A stretch of DNA of 64,000 bases from positions 1 to 64,000 of the forward strand of contig WRPH01000003.1 of assembly GCA_009773375.1 (NCBI GenBank), in the 5' to 3' direction. Under the pieces are notes generated by a model. The model was not told where the DNA came from and did not search any database. It worked only from the letters and a program-made list of their open reading frames with translations. The translations under genes were made by a program, and so were the position numbers. Below are positions 1-8,418 of the stretch, one piece after another (within the stretch, counting starts at the first letter, position 1; each line of letters begins with the position of its first letter). The DNA is from Paracoccaceae bacterium (GTDB taxonomy: Bacteria > Pseudomonadota > Alphaproteobacteria > Rhodobacterales > Rhodobacteraceae).

Positions 1-78
1 GTAGGCCAGGTCTGCGAACTCTTCACCGACGAAGAATGCTACAACTTCTTCAAAGCTGCCGGGTACGAAACCAATTGA
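1..78 (+). CDS. IS630-family transposase, C-terminal end (partial)
   Basis: The window opens inside a rightward reading frame whose last 25 residues end in CYNFFKAAGYETN before TGA. An ending of the form C-x-N-[FY]-F-x-A-A-G-Y is typical of IS630-type DDE transposases, whose C-termini commonly read NYFxAAGY. Only the tail is visible, so the catalytic triad and the left end of the element cannot be judged. The right inverted repeat should lie in the next few dozen bases, where the sequence becomes AT-richer (about 90-125), but without the left end it cannot be delimited. Confidence 0.55.
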   Translation, partial: VGQVCELFTDEECYNFFKAAGYETN

Positions 79-223
79 CCGCAACCCGCTCTAAGCTTAA
101 CCGGATATTTACCCGAATCGACGAGCCTGAAGATGCGGTACAGGCGGGGACGCCGATGACCGCCAGAGGGGATGGCACCCTGCGACAAGATCCGTTCTCC
201 CGTCGGGGTGCCTGAACCCTTCT

Positions 224-248
224 GGTCATCCTCTCTGCGCAAATATCC
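224..248 (-). repeat. Dispersed repeat, copy 1
   Basis: On the plus strand this reads GGTCATCCTCTCTG, three variable bases, then AAATATCC. The same string with only the three bases changed recurs at 5147-5171 and 31566-31590. Looser relatives lie at 17176-17195 and 21751-21784. All copies are in gene borders. It is given on the minus strand because in that direction one copy supplies the ribosome binding site and start codon of dut. Confidence 0.6.
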
Positions 249-256
249 TCGGGGCG

Positions 257-315
257 CGCATTTGCCTGCAAATGCGGGGGGCAGAGAGCCCCCCACGATT
301 TTCGTCTGAAAATCG
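257..315. terminator. Three consecutive hairpins between the transposase tail and truA
   Basis: Three palindromes follow one another: GCATTTGC/GCAAATGC at about 257-274, GGGGGGC/GCCCCCC at 276-294 (loop AGAGA), and CGATTTTC-GTCT-GAAAATCG at 296-315. The last is followed on the plus strand by TTGTTCT, so it could act as an intrinsic terminator for rightward transcripts. It also lies just past the truA stop, where the stem could protect the leftward mRNA end. Confidence 0.5.
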
Positions 316-320
316 TTGTT

Positions 321-1097
321 CTAGGCCCCCGCGAAAGGGTCCACCGGATAACCCACCCCGGTCATGTATAGCCCATCCGGCGGCGACACCGGGCCGCAAG
401 CCGTGCGATCCGCTGCCACCAGCGCCGCCTTTACCTGATCAGGCGACCATGCCCCAGCCCCGACCCGCTCCAGCGTGCCGACAATCGAGCGCACCTGATT
501 GTGCAGAAAACTCCGCGCCCGCAGCGTAAAGCGGTACTCCACCCCTGCAGGATAGGGCAGTTCGACAATCGACACTTCATCCAGCGTCTTCACCGGGCTG
601 GCGGCCTGACAATAGGTTGACCGGAAGGTGGTAAAATCGTGCTTGCCCAACAGATGCGCCGCCCCCGCCCGCATCGCCTCCAGGTCCAACGCGGTATGCA
701 CCCGCCAGACCCGGCCTTTGTCATGCGTCGCCGGTGCACGCCGGGCCACCAGCCGGAACATATAGCGCCGCTCACGCGCGGAAAAGCGGGCGTGGAAATC
801 TTCACCAACCTTCACCACCGCCAGCACGGCCACCGGATACGGGCGCAGATGCGCATTCAGCGCCGAGGCCAGCCGGAACGTGTCCCATTCCTTCGCCAGA
901 TCGCAATGCGCCACCTGCCCCGTCGCATGCACGCCCGAATCCGTCCGTCCTGCCGCCGCGATGGTGTGCGGCCCCGGTTCCAGCCGCGCCAAGGCGGCCT
1001 CGATGGCGCCTTGCACGGTCAATTGCCCACCGGCCTGGCGCTGCCAGCCGTTGAACGGTCCACCGTCGTAATCAATAAGCATCGCATATCTGGGCAT
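321..1097 (-). CDS. truA: tRNA pseudouridine(38-40) synthase TruA
   Basis: The 258-residue product converts uridines 38-40 of the anticodon arm to pseudouridine in the cytoplasm. The N-terminus [18 protein letters not shown] is the family opening. The motif [17 protein letters not shown] carries the catalytic aspartate in RTDx[18 protein letters not shown] and the C-terminal [13 protein letters not shown] are further TruA signatures, and the length is normal. It is a leftward gene transcribed towards the IS630 remnant; no partner gene is visible on that side. Confidence 0.95.
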   Translation of the reverse strand: MPRYAMLIDYDGGPFNGWQRQAGGQLTVQGAIEAALARLEPGPHTIAAAGRTDSGVHATGQVAHCDLAKEWDTFRLASALNAHLRPYPVAVLAVVKVGEDFHARFSARERRYMFRLVARRAPATHDKGRVWRVHTALDLEAMRAGAAHLLGKHDFTTFRSTYCQAASPVKTLDEVSIVELPYPAGVEYRFTLRARSFLHNQVRSIVGTLERVGAGAWSPDQVKAALVAADRTACGPVSPPDGLYMTGVGYPVDPFAGA

Positions 1098-1189
1098 GCC
1101 CCCGGTTACCCAAACTGCAAGCGCCTGTCCATGGCTTCCAAAACACCGCCGCGCTGCTTATGTTCTGCGCAACCACAAGGGGCCGACGC

Positions 1190-2602
1190 GTGTTCTCAGG
1201 CATTACCGACGGGATTTCCCGCCAGATCGAAGGGGCTGTCGCCTCGGTTTCCGGCGTGTTCTTTGAACCCGTGCTGCGGCTGGGCGTCACTGGCCTGTCG
1301 CGCGCAGGCAAAACCGTGTTCATCACCGGGCTGGTGGCCAACCTGCTGGACCGGGGCCGGATGCCGCAACTGTCGGCACAAGCACAGGGCCGTATCGAGG
1401 CGGTCTATCTGCAGCCGCAGCCCGACGACACGCTGCCCCGCTTTGCCTATGAAGATCACCTCGCCGCGCTGACCGGCAACGATCCACGCTGGCCGCAATC
1501 CACCCGCGCAGTGTCCGAACTGCGGCTCTCGTTCCGCGTCCGCCCCTCCGGCTTTTTCGGTAGCCTAGCTGGCCCGCGCGTCGTGCATGTCGATATCGTC
1601 GATTACCCCGGCGAATGGCTGCTGGACCTTGCACTGCTGGACAAGACCTACGCCGAATGGTCGGAAACCACGCTCGACCGGATCGCCAAGCGCGCCGAGG
1701 CCGCCGATTTCATGGCCACCGCCCGCGCCGAGGATGGCAGCTTGCGGCTGGATGAAACCAAGGCGCAGGCGCTTGCCGTCAGTTTCACCGCCTACCTGAC
1801 CGCCGCCCGCGCCGCCGGTTGGTCGGATTGCACGCCGGGGCGGTTTTTGCTGCCGGGCGATCTGGCAGGCTCGCCGGTGCTGACCTTCGCCCCCTTGCCG
1901 CAGCCCGCCACGGCGCCACGCAACAGCCTGTGGCGCGAGATGCAGCGCCGCTACGACGCCTATAAATCCCGCGTCGTGCAGCCGTTCTTCCGCGACCATT
2001 TCGCCAAAATTGACCGTCAGATCGTGCTGGTCGATGTGCTGGGAGCCATCCACCAAGGCCCGCGTGCCGTCGAAGACCTGCGCCGCACCATGGCCGAAGT
2101 GCTAGCCGCCTTCCGTCCCGGCCGCAACGGCTGGCTGTCTGGCCTTCTGGGCGGCAAGCGGGTGGAAAAAATCCTCTTCGCCGCCACCAAGGCCGACCAT
2201 CTGCACCACAGCCAACATCCACGCCTGACCGCGATCATGCAGGCGATGCTGCGCGAGGCGCAATCGCGCGCCGATTTCGCCGGTGCCGAAACCATGGCGA
2301 TCTCGATGGCCTCCTTGCGCTGCACAGTCGAGGAAACCCTAAGCCGCGACGGCGTCGCACTGGATGCGGTGCGCGGGCGGTTGCTCGACACTGGCAAACA
2401 AGTGGCGATGTATCCCGGACAGCTTCCCAGCGACCCGGCGCGGTTGCTGTCGCCCGCCCGCGAAGGTGCGGAGAAATGGCTCGATGCTGATTATGGGCTG
2501 ATGGCCTTCGCGCCCGCCCGCAGCAGCCTGCGCCCTGGCGACGGCCCGCCGCACATCCGCCTTGACCGCGCCGCGGAATTTCTGATCGGAGATCGGCTGT
2601 GA
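1190..2602 (+). CDS. YcjX-like P-loop GTPase (DUF463)
   Basis: A 470-residue protein of the YcjX/DUF463 family, predicted cytoplasmic nucleotide-binding proteins whose role is not settled (a stress association is reported in E. coli). The P-loop is GLSRAGKT near residues 33-40. VHVDIVDYPGEWLLDL resembles a G3/Walker B region and FAATKADHLH a G4-like (T/N)KAD motif. I chose GTG at 1190 because AAGGGG lies six bases upstream; the ATG at 1160 has no ribosome binding site. The stop overlaps the GTG of the next gene, as in the ycjX-ycjF arrangement elsewhere. Confidence 0.88.
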   Translation: MFSGITDGISRQIEGAVASVSGVFFEPVLRLGVTGLSRAGKTVFITGLVANLLDRGRMPQLSAQAQGRIEAVYLQPQPDDTLPRFAYEDHLAALTGNDPRWPQSTRAVSELRLSFRVRPSGFFGSLAGPRVVHVDIVDYPGEWLLDLALLDKTYAEWSETTLDRIAKRAEAADFMATARAEDGSLRLDETKAQALAVSFTAYLTAARAAGWSDCTPGRFLLPGDLAGSPVLTFAPLPQPATAPRNSLWREMQRRYDAYKSRVVQPFFRDHFAKIDRQIVLVDVLGAIHQGPRAVEDLRRTMAEVLAAFRPGRNGWLSGLLGGKRVEKILFAATKADHLHHSQHPRLTAIMQAMLREAQSRADFAGAETMAISMASLRCTVEETLSRDGVALDAVRGRLLDTGKQVAMYPGQLPSDPARLLSPAREGAEKWLDADYGLMAFAPARSSLRPGDGPPHIRLDRAAEFLIGDRL

Positions 2603-3612
2603 CCCTGCATCTGAACGAAGAACCCCGCCTGCACCCGCCGCTGGTGGTGGACTATGATGGAGCCGAAGCCGACCCCGCCGCCGAAAACCCGGTGCCCGAA
2701 CTGACCACCCGCCCCCTCCAAACCGCCGCCCGTCTGGCCGCCAAGCCGCGTTCGGCCTTCAGCCGCTTTGCATTCTGGGTGTTCAGCAGCTTGTTCACCC
2801 TGATCTTGTCGGTGGCGGCTTGGAACTTCGTCACCGGCCTGTTTGCCTCCAATAGCTACCTTGGCTGGCTGGCGTTCGCCCTGCTGATCTTGGCGCTTTT
2901 CGTTGTACTGGTGATGGCCCTGCGCGAATTTTCCGCCTTCGCCCGCATGGCCAGGCTGGACAAACTGCGCAGCGATACCGAAACCGCCCGTGCGACGGGC
3001 GATCTGAAAGCCGCCCGCGCGGTGGTCGCCAGTCTGGCCAGCCTCTACGCCAACCGCGCCGACACTGCGTGGGGTCTGGCGAAACTGGCCGAGCAACAGC
3101 CCGATGTCTTCGACGCCGACGCCCTGCTGTCGCTGGCCGAAACCGAGCTACTCGCCCCGCTCGACCACGCCGCCTTGGCCGAGGTCGAAGCCGCCGCGCG
3201 GCAAGTAGCCATCGTCACTGCCTTCGTGCCAATGGCGCTGGCCGATGTGGCAGCCGCGCTCTATGCCAACCTCAAACTGATCCGCCGCCTGTCGGAAATC
3301 TACGGCGGGCGCTCGGGCAGCCTTGGCAGCATGCGGCTGATGCGGCGGGTATTTTCCGCCCTGCTGGGCGCTGGCGCTATTGCCCTCGCTGATGATCTGA
3401 TCGGTTCGGTCGCTGGCGGCGGTATCCTTGCCAAACTGTCGCGCCGCTTTGGCGAAGGCGTGGTCAATGGCGCGCTGACTGCCCGTGTCGGCCTCGCCGC
3501 AATGGAACTGTCGCGTCCGCTGCCCTTTGTTGCCCTGCCGAAGCCCGGCACCAGCGCCACCACCAGCCGCGCCTTGGCCGGGTTGTTTGGTCGCGGCGCA
3601 ACCCAAGACTAG
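2599..3612 (+). CDS. YcjF-like membrane protein (TIGR01620/DUF697)
   Basis: A 337-residue protein matching the YcjF/DUF697 inner-membrane family that travels with YcjX. Two adjacent hydrophobic helices are visible (roughly residues 56-75 and 85-108, split by SNSYLG). A long soluble C-terminal part follows, with a small hydrophobic stretch around residues 240-275. Translation starts at GTG overlapping the ycjX-like TGA (GTGA), which indicates translational coupling. The function of the pair is unknown. Confidence 0.85.
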   Translation: MTLHLNEEPRLHPPLVVDYDGAEADPAAENPVPELTTRPLQTAARLAAKPRSAFSRFAFWVFSSLFTLILSVAAWNFVTGLFASNSYLGWLAFALLILALFVVLVMALREFSAFARMARLDKLRSDTETARATGDLKAARAVVASLASLYANRADTAWGLAKLAEQQPDVFDADALLSLAETELLAPLDHAALAEVEAAARQVAIVTAFVPMALADVAAALYANLKLIRRLSEIYGGRSGSLGSMRLMRRVFSALLGAGAIALADDLIGSVAGGGILAKLSRRFGEGVVNGALTARVGLAAMELSRPLPFVALPKPGTSATTSRALAGLFGRGATQD

Positions 3613-3620
3613 GCGTCAGA

Positions 3621-4679
3621 TCAACTGAGGCGCGCCGCTGGCGTCAATGCCCCGCCGCAGACCGGGCAATCGGCGCGCTTCTTCACCCCGATCACCCGCG
3701 TTTCGGCATAAAGCGCGTCATGGATCATCAGCCGCCCGACCAGCCCCTCGCCCGCGCCGGTAAGCCGCTTCACCGCTTCCATCGCCATCATCGAGCCAAT
3801 CACGCCGGGCAACGGTGCCGCCACGCCGGCCTCGGCGCAGGTCGGTACCATGCCGGGGGCCGGCCGCACCGGGAAAACACACTCATAACACGGCCCACCG
3901 CTGGCCGGATCATAGACTGAAAGCTGCCCCTCCCACTGAGTAATCGCCGCAGCGACCAAAGGCTTGCCCGCCGCCACACAGACCCGGTTCGCCAGATAGC
4001 GGGTGTCAAAATTGTCCGACCCATCCAGCACCAGATCATAGTCGGCCACCAACTCTGCCGCGATCTCGGGCGTCAGGCGGCGCTGATAGGGCCGCACCGT
4101 GATATGGGGGTTCAGCGCTTTCATCGCCAAGGCGGCAGACCGCACCTTTGCCATGCCAATGCGTTGATCTGTATGAATGATCTGGCGCTGCAAATTGCTG
4201 GCATCCACGCTGTCATCATCAATGATGCCAATGCAACCCACCCCCGCAGCAGCCAGATACAGCAACACCGGCGAGCCCAGACCGCCCGCTCCCACCACCA
4301 GAACCCGGGCATCCTTCAACCGACGCTGCCCCGGCCCACCAATTTCGCGCAGCAGAATATGGCGGGCGTAACGGTCCAACTCGCTCTCCGAAAACGCGCC
4401 CCGCGCCGCAACCGGAGTCAGTGTCGCCACACGCGCCTTCAACCGCCCCAGCAGCACCCGATAGCCAAAGCCCAAACCCGCCACCAAAGCCAGCACCAGC
4501 CAAACCCGCGCATCGCCGCCCGTCGCCTGCCGCAACGCATGCACCGCCGGAAGCGCGAAATTCAGCAAAACCACCGCCGCCCATAACAGCCCGATCATCG
4601 CCAGGCGCAGCCGCAAGGGCGTGCCCAGCAACCACCCCAAGCCCCATAACGCCGCAGCAAGACCCAGAACCAGCGTCAT
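3621..4679 (-). CDS. Membrane-anchored ThiF/MoeB/HesA-type adenylyltransferase
   Basis: A 352-residue E1-like enzyme that would adenylate the C-terminal glycine of a MoaD- or ThiS-type sulfur carrier protein. Residues 1-80 hold about three hydrophobic helices (near 2-18, 24-45 and 58-76). The catalytic domain follows: [13 protein letters not shown], nucleotide loop GAGGLGSP (130-137), DGSDNFDTR, two CxxC pairs (CYEC and CPVC) for structural zinc, and the conserved Cys in PTCAEAGV. MoeB proper lacks the membrane segments. Start overlaps the dut stop (ATGA). Whether the carrier is MoaD, ThiS or another cannot be told here. Confidence 0.85.
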   Translation of the reverse strand: MTLVLGLAAALWGLGWLLGTPLRLRLAMIGLLWAAVVLLNFALPAVHALRQATGGDARVWLVLALVAGLGFGYRVLLGRLKARVATLTPVAARGAFSESELDRYARHILLREIGGPGQRRLKDARVLVVGAGGLGSPVLLYLAAAGVGCIGIIDDDSVDASNLQRQIIHTDQRIGMAKVRSAALAMKALNPHITVRPYQRRLTPEIAAELVADYDLVLDGSDNFDTRYLANRVCVAAGKPLVAAAITQWEGQLSVYDPASGGPCYECVFPVRPAPGMVPTCAEAGVAAPLPGVIGSMMAMEAVKRLTGAGEGLVGRLMIHDALYAETRVIGVKKRADCPVCGGALTPAARLS

Positions 4680-5152
4680 CCCTGCCCCATCCCGGTTGAT
4701 CCAAACCCGCCCGCGCCACGAGCCGTCTCGTCCAGCGTCTCAACCACCTCAAACGCCGCCTGCACCACCGGCGCTATCACGCATTGCGCAACCCGGTCGC
4801 CATGCCGCACCACATACGCTTCAGCCCCAAGATTGACCAATGCCACCCCCAACGGCCCGCGATAATCGCTGTCGATGGTGCCCGGCGTATTCGGCACAGC
4901 AATGCCAAACCTCACCGCCAAACCAGACCGAGGCCGGATCTGCATTTCAAACCCCGGCGCAATTGCCACCCGAATCCCCGTCGCCACGATCACCCGCTGC
5001 ATCGGAGCCAGAACCACACCCGCCGTGCGATCTTCCGGCCGCAGATTGGCGCAAATATCCGCCCCCGCCGCCCCCGCCGTCTGATAGGCAGGCAGCGGCA
5101 CCCCGCGATCTGCCCAGTCCTCCCACATCACCTGCACCAGTGCCACGGTCAT
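4676..5152 (-). CDS. dut: dUTP diphosphatase
   Basis: A 158-residue trimeric dUTPase hydrolysing dUTP to dUMP and pyrophosphate, which keeps uracil out of DNA and feeds thymidylate synthesis. The family motifs are in order: [53 protein letters not shown], and the glycine-rich GAGGFGSTG arm at the C-terminus. Its start codon and Shine-Dalgarno (GAGAGGATG) are part of a dispersed intergenic repeat. The gene lies between coaBC and the MoeB-like gene on the same strand. Confidence 0.96.
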   Translation of the reverse strand: MTVALVQVMWEDWADRGVPLPAYQTAGAAGADICANLRPEDRTAGVVLAPMQRVIVATGIRVAIAPGFEMQIRPRSGLAVRFGIAVPNTPGTIDSDYRGPLGVALVNLGAEAYVVRHGDRVAQCVIAPVVQAAFEVVETLDETARGAGGFGSTGMGQG

Positions 5153-5187
5153 CCTCTCTGCCTAAATATCCCCGCCGGAGGCTCCGA
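5147..5187 (-). repeat. Dispersed repeat, copy 2, carrying the dut start
   Basis: On the plus strand GGTCATCCTCTCTG, CCT, AAATATCC, then CCGCCGGAGGCTCC. Read leftwards the element ends in GCAGAGAGGATGACC, so GAGAGG and ATG are the ribosome binding site and start codon of dut. The GCCGGAGGC block also follows the core at 21751-21784, and a broken version follows copy 3 at 31566. Confidence 0.6.
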
Positions 5188-5224
5188 CGCCCGACAACAA
5201 CCCTACCTCATACCGTTGAACCGC

Positions 5225-5274
5225 CGGAATTTTTCTTCAAAATTCCGACCAAAATTCTTGTTTCAAGAATTTTG
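5225..5274. repeat. Two tandem AT-rich palindromes at the coaBC end
   Basis: CGGAATTTT/AAAATTCCG (5225-5247) and CAAAATTCTTG-TTT-CAAGAATTTTG (5250-5274). The second contains the coaBC stop codon, so the stem starts inside the coding sequence. They resemble the palindromes at 296-315, 49768-49786 and 60295-60338. They could act as 3' mRNA stabilisers or weak terminators between coaBC and dut. Confidence 0.55.
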
Positions 5275-6462
5275 CAGCGCCACAGCAATCCGTTCCGCCA
5301 AGGCCCGCGCCACCGCGTCCTTGCCCATCCGCGGCCACACCTCAGCCCCCGCCGCCGAAATCACCGTCACCGCATTTTCCGTGCCGCCCATGATGCCGGT
5401 GGCAGGCGAAACGTCATTGGCGACGATCCAGTCACAGCCTTTGCGCAGCCGCTTGGCCGTGGCATATTCCTCAACCCGGTCGGTTTCGGCAGCAAAACCC
5501 ACCACCAGCTTTGGCCGCATGTCCCCCTGCGAAACAGTCGCCAGAATATCCGGGTTCTCGGCAAACTCCAGCACCGGAGCCTTCCCCGTGCCGTCCTTCT
5601 TCATCTTCGACCCCGCCGCATTGGCCACCCGCCAATCCGCCACCGCCGCCGCCATCACCGCCGCATCGGCGGGCAAAGCCGCCTCGACCGCCGCCAGCAT
5701 TTCCCGCGCGGTTTCCACCCGCACCACCCGCACGCCACTCGGCGCAGGCACCGTCGCTGGTCCGGTCACAAACGTCACGCTTGCCCCCAGATCGCGCAGC
5801 GCCGCCGCAATCGCCGTGCCCTGCGCCCCCGAGGACCGGTTGGCAATATAGCGCACCGGGTCAATCGGCTCATGCGTCGGCCCTGATGTCACCAGCACAT
5901 GCTTGCCCAGCAGCGGGCCTTCCACCAAAGCCGCCTGAATCGCTGCAAAAATCGCCTCTGGTTCCGCCAACCGCCCCTGCCCGAACTCGCCGCAGGCCAT
6001 CTCTCCCGCATCCGGGCCGACAACCTGCACCCCGTCCACGCGCAGCTGCGCCAGATTGCGCTGTGTCGCCGGATGCTGCCACATCCGCACATTCATCGCC
6101 GGAGCCACCAACACCGCCGTATCGGTGGCCAATAGCAGCGTCGAGGCCAGATCATCCGCCCGCCCGCCCGCCATTTTCGCCATCAGATCCGCCGTCGCGG
6201 GCGCCACCACGATCAGATCGGCGACCCGGCTCAACTGAATGTGCCCCATCTCGGCCTCATCGGTCAGATCGAACAGGTCGCTGTAAACCCGCTCCCCCGC
6301 CAGCGCCGAAACCGACAGCGGCGTCACGAACTCTGCCCCAGCCTTGGTCAGAACCGGAGTCACCATCGCCCCCGCGCTTTTCAGCAACCGGATCAGCAAC
6401 AGGGATTTATAGGCCGCGATACCGCCGCCGATGATCAGAAGAATGCGTTTGCCCGACAGCAT
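5263..6462 (-). CDS. coaBC: Bifunctional phosphopantothenoylcysteine decarboxylase/phosphopantothenate-cysteine ligase
   Basis: A 399-residue two-domain enzyme that makes 4'-phosphopantetheine for coenzyme A. The N-terminal flavoprotein CoaC half begins GKRILLIIGGGIAAYKS and includes HIQLSRVADLIVVAPATA and the PAMNVRMW substrate motif (PxMNxxMW). The C-terminal CoaB half begins LVTSGPTHEPIDPVRYIANRSSG, with AVADWRV and KMKKDG. ATG at 6462 gives the standard start; upstream in-frame codons only add a Pro-rich non-homologous stretch. PanB and PanC, which act earlier in this pathway, lie at 55-57 kb. Confidence 0.96.
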   Translation of the reverse strand: MLSGKRILLIIGGGIAAYKSLLLIRLLKSAGAMVTPVLTKAGAEFVTPLSVSALAGERVYSDLFDLTDEAEMGHIQLSRVADLIVVAPATADLMAKMAGGRADDLASTLLLATDTAVLVAPAMNVRMWQHPATQRNLAQLRVDGVQVVGPDAGEMACGEFGQGRLAEPEAIFAAIQAALVEGPLLGKHVLVTSGPTHEPIDPVRYIANRSSGAQGTAIAAALRDLGASVTFVTGPATVPAPSGVRVVRVETAREMLAAVEAALPADAAVMAAAVADWRVANAAGSKMKKDGTGKAPVLEFAENPDILATVSQGDMRPKLVVGFAAETDRVEEYATAKRLRKGCDWIVANDVSPATGIMGGTENAVTVISAAGAEVWPRMGKDAVARALAERIAVALQNS

Positions 6463-6520
6463 GGCGTGGCTCCCAAAGGTTCGGCCCACGTTAGGCGGCG
6501 GGGGCGGCAAACTCAACCGC

Positions 6521-7327
6521 TTAGCCGCCAGTCAACTCTGCGCAAGGATCAGGTCGCGCCACCGGATCGCTGAGCAGCCAAAGATCATAGGGCGCATCCG
6601 GGCTGGGATCATCCTCCAGCTGGCCAATCGACAGCACCAGCGTTCCGGGCGAAACCTGCGCCAAAACCGCCGCCACACCGCGATCCTTGCGGGCATGTCC
6701 CGACCCGGTGATCACCGCCACCGGGCCGCCGGTTTCTGACAAAGCCTGCACGACGGCGCGCGCCAGCATCGCATCGCGCAGCCGTTGCACCATAACCATG
6801 CCCGGCAACAGATCGGTCGGCAGCGCACCACAATGCGCCTCGGCTTGCTCACCCTCGCGCGCCGATTGCTCTGCGGGGTCAAGCGGTCGCAACAGGCCAT
6901 AGTCGGCAGCCTCTGCGCCGAACAGCGTTGCCACGCCGTCGGAAAACACCGCCTTCGCCGCCGAGCGCGGCAACTCCGCGCCGTAAATCCGCGCGGCAGG
7001 GGCTGCCAGAAAAATCGGATGATACATGCCAAAATCGGGCCAGCCCTGCCAAGTCAAAGCGCGCTCGACAGCGCCCCTGTCCGACCGATCCACAGGCAGC
7101 CGCGCCGCGGCTTCGGCGGTGAACATCTCAAACACCAGCGCCTTGGGCTTCATTGCCGCCACCGCCCGCGCCTGATTGGCATGATGCGCCGGATTGTCAT
7201 GGATTTCACCCAGCACCACCACATCCGCCGGATGGCTGGCCGCAATCCCGATCAGATCAACCGGATCAATCCGCTCGGCCCAGACCGGAGCAGCACAAAT
7301 CATCAACAGGGCGGCAAGGACTTTCAT
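6521..7327 (-). CDS. ChaN-like haem-binding/Tiki-superfamily exported protein
   Basis: A 268-residue protein of the ChaN family, implicated in haem or iron handling in other bacteria. It has a short signal peptide (MKVLAALLMICAAPVWA), so it is probably periplasmic; a lipobox is not convincing. The core motif VVVLGEIHDNPAHHANQ, VFEMFT, and a late VAVITGSGHARKD are family hallmarks. Its ATG overlaps the rpoH stop (TAATG), so it is translated with the sigma factor, which may place it in the same stress response. Confidence 0.82.
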   Translation of the reverse strand: MKVLAALLMICAAPVWAERIDPVDLIGIAASHPADVVVLGEIHDNPAHHANQARAVAAMKPKALVFEMFTAEAAARLPVDRSDRGAVERALTWQGWPDFGMYHPIFLAAPAARIYGAELPRSAAKAVFSDGVATLFGAEAADYGLLRPLDPAEQSAREGEQAEAHCGALPTDLLPGMVMVQRLRDAMLARAVVQALSETGGPVAVITGSGHARKDRGVAAVLAQVSPGTLVLSIGQLEDDPSPDAPYDLWLLSDPVARPDPCAELTGG

Positions 7328-8202
7328 TACAGAAAGTCATGCACCTCTTGCGCATGGCTTTCAAGCGCCCGCCGCAGCTTGGCATAGGCCGCGGCCTCCA
7401 ACTGCCGGATGCGCTCTTTCGACAGGCCCATCTCGACCCCCAAGGATTCCAGCGTGCGCGGCGCTTCACGCAGCCGCCGCTCGGTAACAATATGCCGTTC
7501 GCGCGCGTTCAGCCCAGCCATCGCCTGCACCAGCCAGGTGCGCAGCGTCGCCTGATCATGCGCTGCCTCGACCCGCTCCGCCGCCTGCGGGCCGTCGTCT
7601 TCCAGCGCGTCGATCCACTCGCGCCCCTCATCGTCATTGGCTTGCGTGGCATTCAGCGACGCGTCCGAGCCCGCCAGCCGCCCCTCCATCATTTCAACCT
7701 CTGCAAGCGAAACGCCGATCTCGATCGCCACCTTTTCGCGCAGTTGATGCTGATCCAGCACCAGGCCCAGCGCCGCCGCCTCGCGCTCCAGCTTGGCCTG
7801 CACCCGCTTCAGATTGAAAAACAACGATTTCTGCGCCGAGGTGCTGCCGGTGCGCACCATCGACCAGTTCCGCATCACATAGTCCTGAATGCTGGCCTTG
7901 ATCCACCACACCGCATAGGTCGAAAACCGCACGCCGCGATCCGGGTCAAACTTTTCCGCCGCCTTCATCAGACCCAACGACGCCTCTTGAATCAGGTCGT
8001 TCATCGGTGCGCCATAGCGGCGGAACTTTGCCGCCATCGAAATAGCCAACCGCATATAGGCAGTGATCAGGCGATGCAGCGCCGCCTCGTCGCGCTGGTC
8101 GCGCCACGCATAGGCCAGCCGCAATTCGGTCTCCGCATCCAGCAATTCCGCCGCGCGAGCTTGGCGCGACAGGGTTTGGTCGGTGTATCCATCAAACGCC
8201 AT
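7327..8202 (-). CDS. rpoH: RNA polymerase heat-shock sigma factor, RpoHII-type
   Basis: A 291-residue sigma-70 family protein. Region 2 contains LITAYMRLAISMAAKFRRYGAPMNDLIQEASLG and the -10 recognition helix RFSTYAVWWIKASIQDYV. The RpoH box is present as QKSLFFNLKR. Region 4 ends with the helix-turn-helix LESLGVEMGLSKERIRQLE. The sequence resembles RpoHII of Rhodobacter, which is induced by RpoE under singlet-oxygen stress, more than RpoHI, but this paralogue choice is from memory. A candidate RpoE-like promoter lies upstream at 8251-8280. It is co-transcribed with the chaN-like gene. Confidence 0.9.
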   Translation of the reverse strand: MAFDGYTDQTLSRQARAAELLDAETELRLAYAWRDQRDEAALHRLITAYMRLAISMAAKFRRYGAPMNDLIQEASLGLMKAAEKFDPDRGVRFSTYAVWWIKASIQDYVMRNWSMVRTGSTSAQKSLFFNLKRVQAKLEREAAALGLVLDQHQLREKVAIEIGVSLAEVEMMEGRLAGSDASLNATQANDDEGREWIDALEDDGPQAAERVEAAHDQATLRTWLVQAMAGLNARERHIVTERRLREAPRTLESLGVEMGLSKERIRQLEAAAYAKLRRALESHAQEVHDFL

Positions 8203-8250
8203 AGCATCCCCTATCCGGGCCGCAACATCGCTTCTTTGCTGGCCTCATTA

Positions 8251-8280
8251 TCGATACGCTTGGACCGCCCCGGCAGATCA
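8251..8280 (-). promoter_or_regulatory. Candidate RpoE-like promoter of rpoH
   Basis: On the minus strand TGATCT (8280-8275) and TATCGA (8256-8251) are separated by exactly 18 bases, about 50 bp before the rpoH ATG. The Rhodobacter RpoE consensus is, from memory, TGATCC, 18 bases, TA-rich -10. The -35 matches at five of six positions; the -10 keeps only the TA. RpoHII is a known RpoE target, which raises the prior. Confidence 0.4.
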
Positions 8281-8418
8281 CTGGATCTGAAAGATTTATC
8301 CCAGATTACGCTTTTCATGCCTTCCATCAATCCTCGTGATGGGCACCCGCACAAATCAGCGCTTTCCCTGATACAGCGGATCGGCCTAGCTTGCCGCAAC
8401 CCGAAGAAGGAACATTTC

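Noticed and set aside
50-271. Leftward ORF starting with the ATG of dispersed repeat copy 1
   Set aside because: Its start follows GAGAGG, but the product is a low-complexity Arg/Ser-rich string without homology character, crosses the transposase end, and is best explained as chance.
1160-1189. ATG 1160 as the start of the YcjX-like gene
   Set aside because: No ribosome binding site precedes it, while GTG 1190 has AAGGGG at good spacing and starts at the family's N-terminus.
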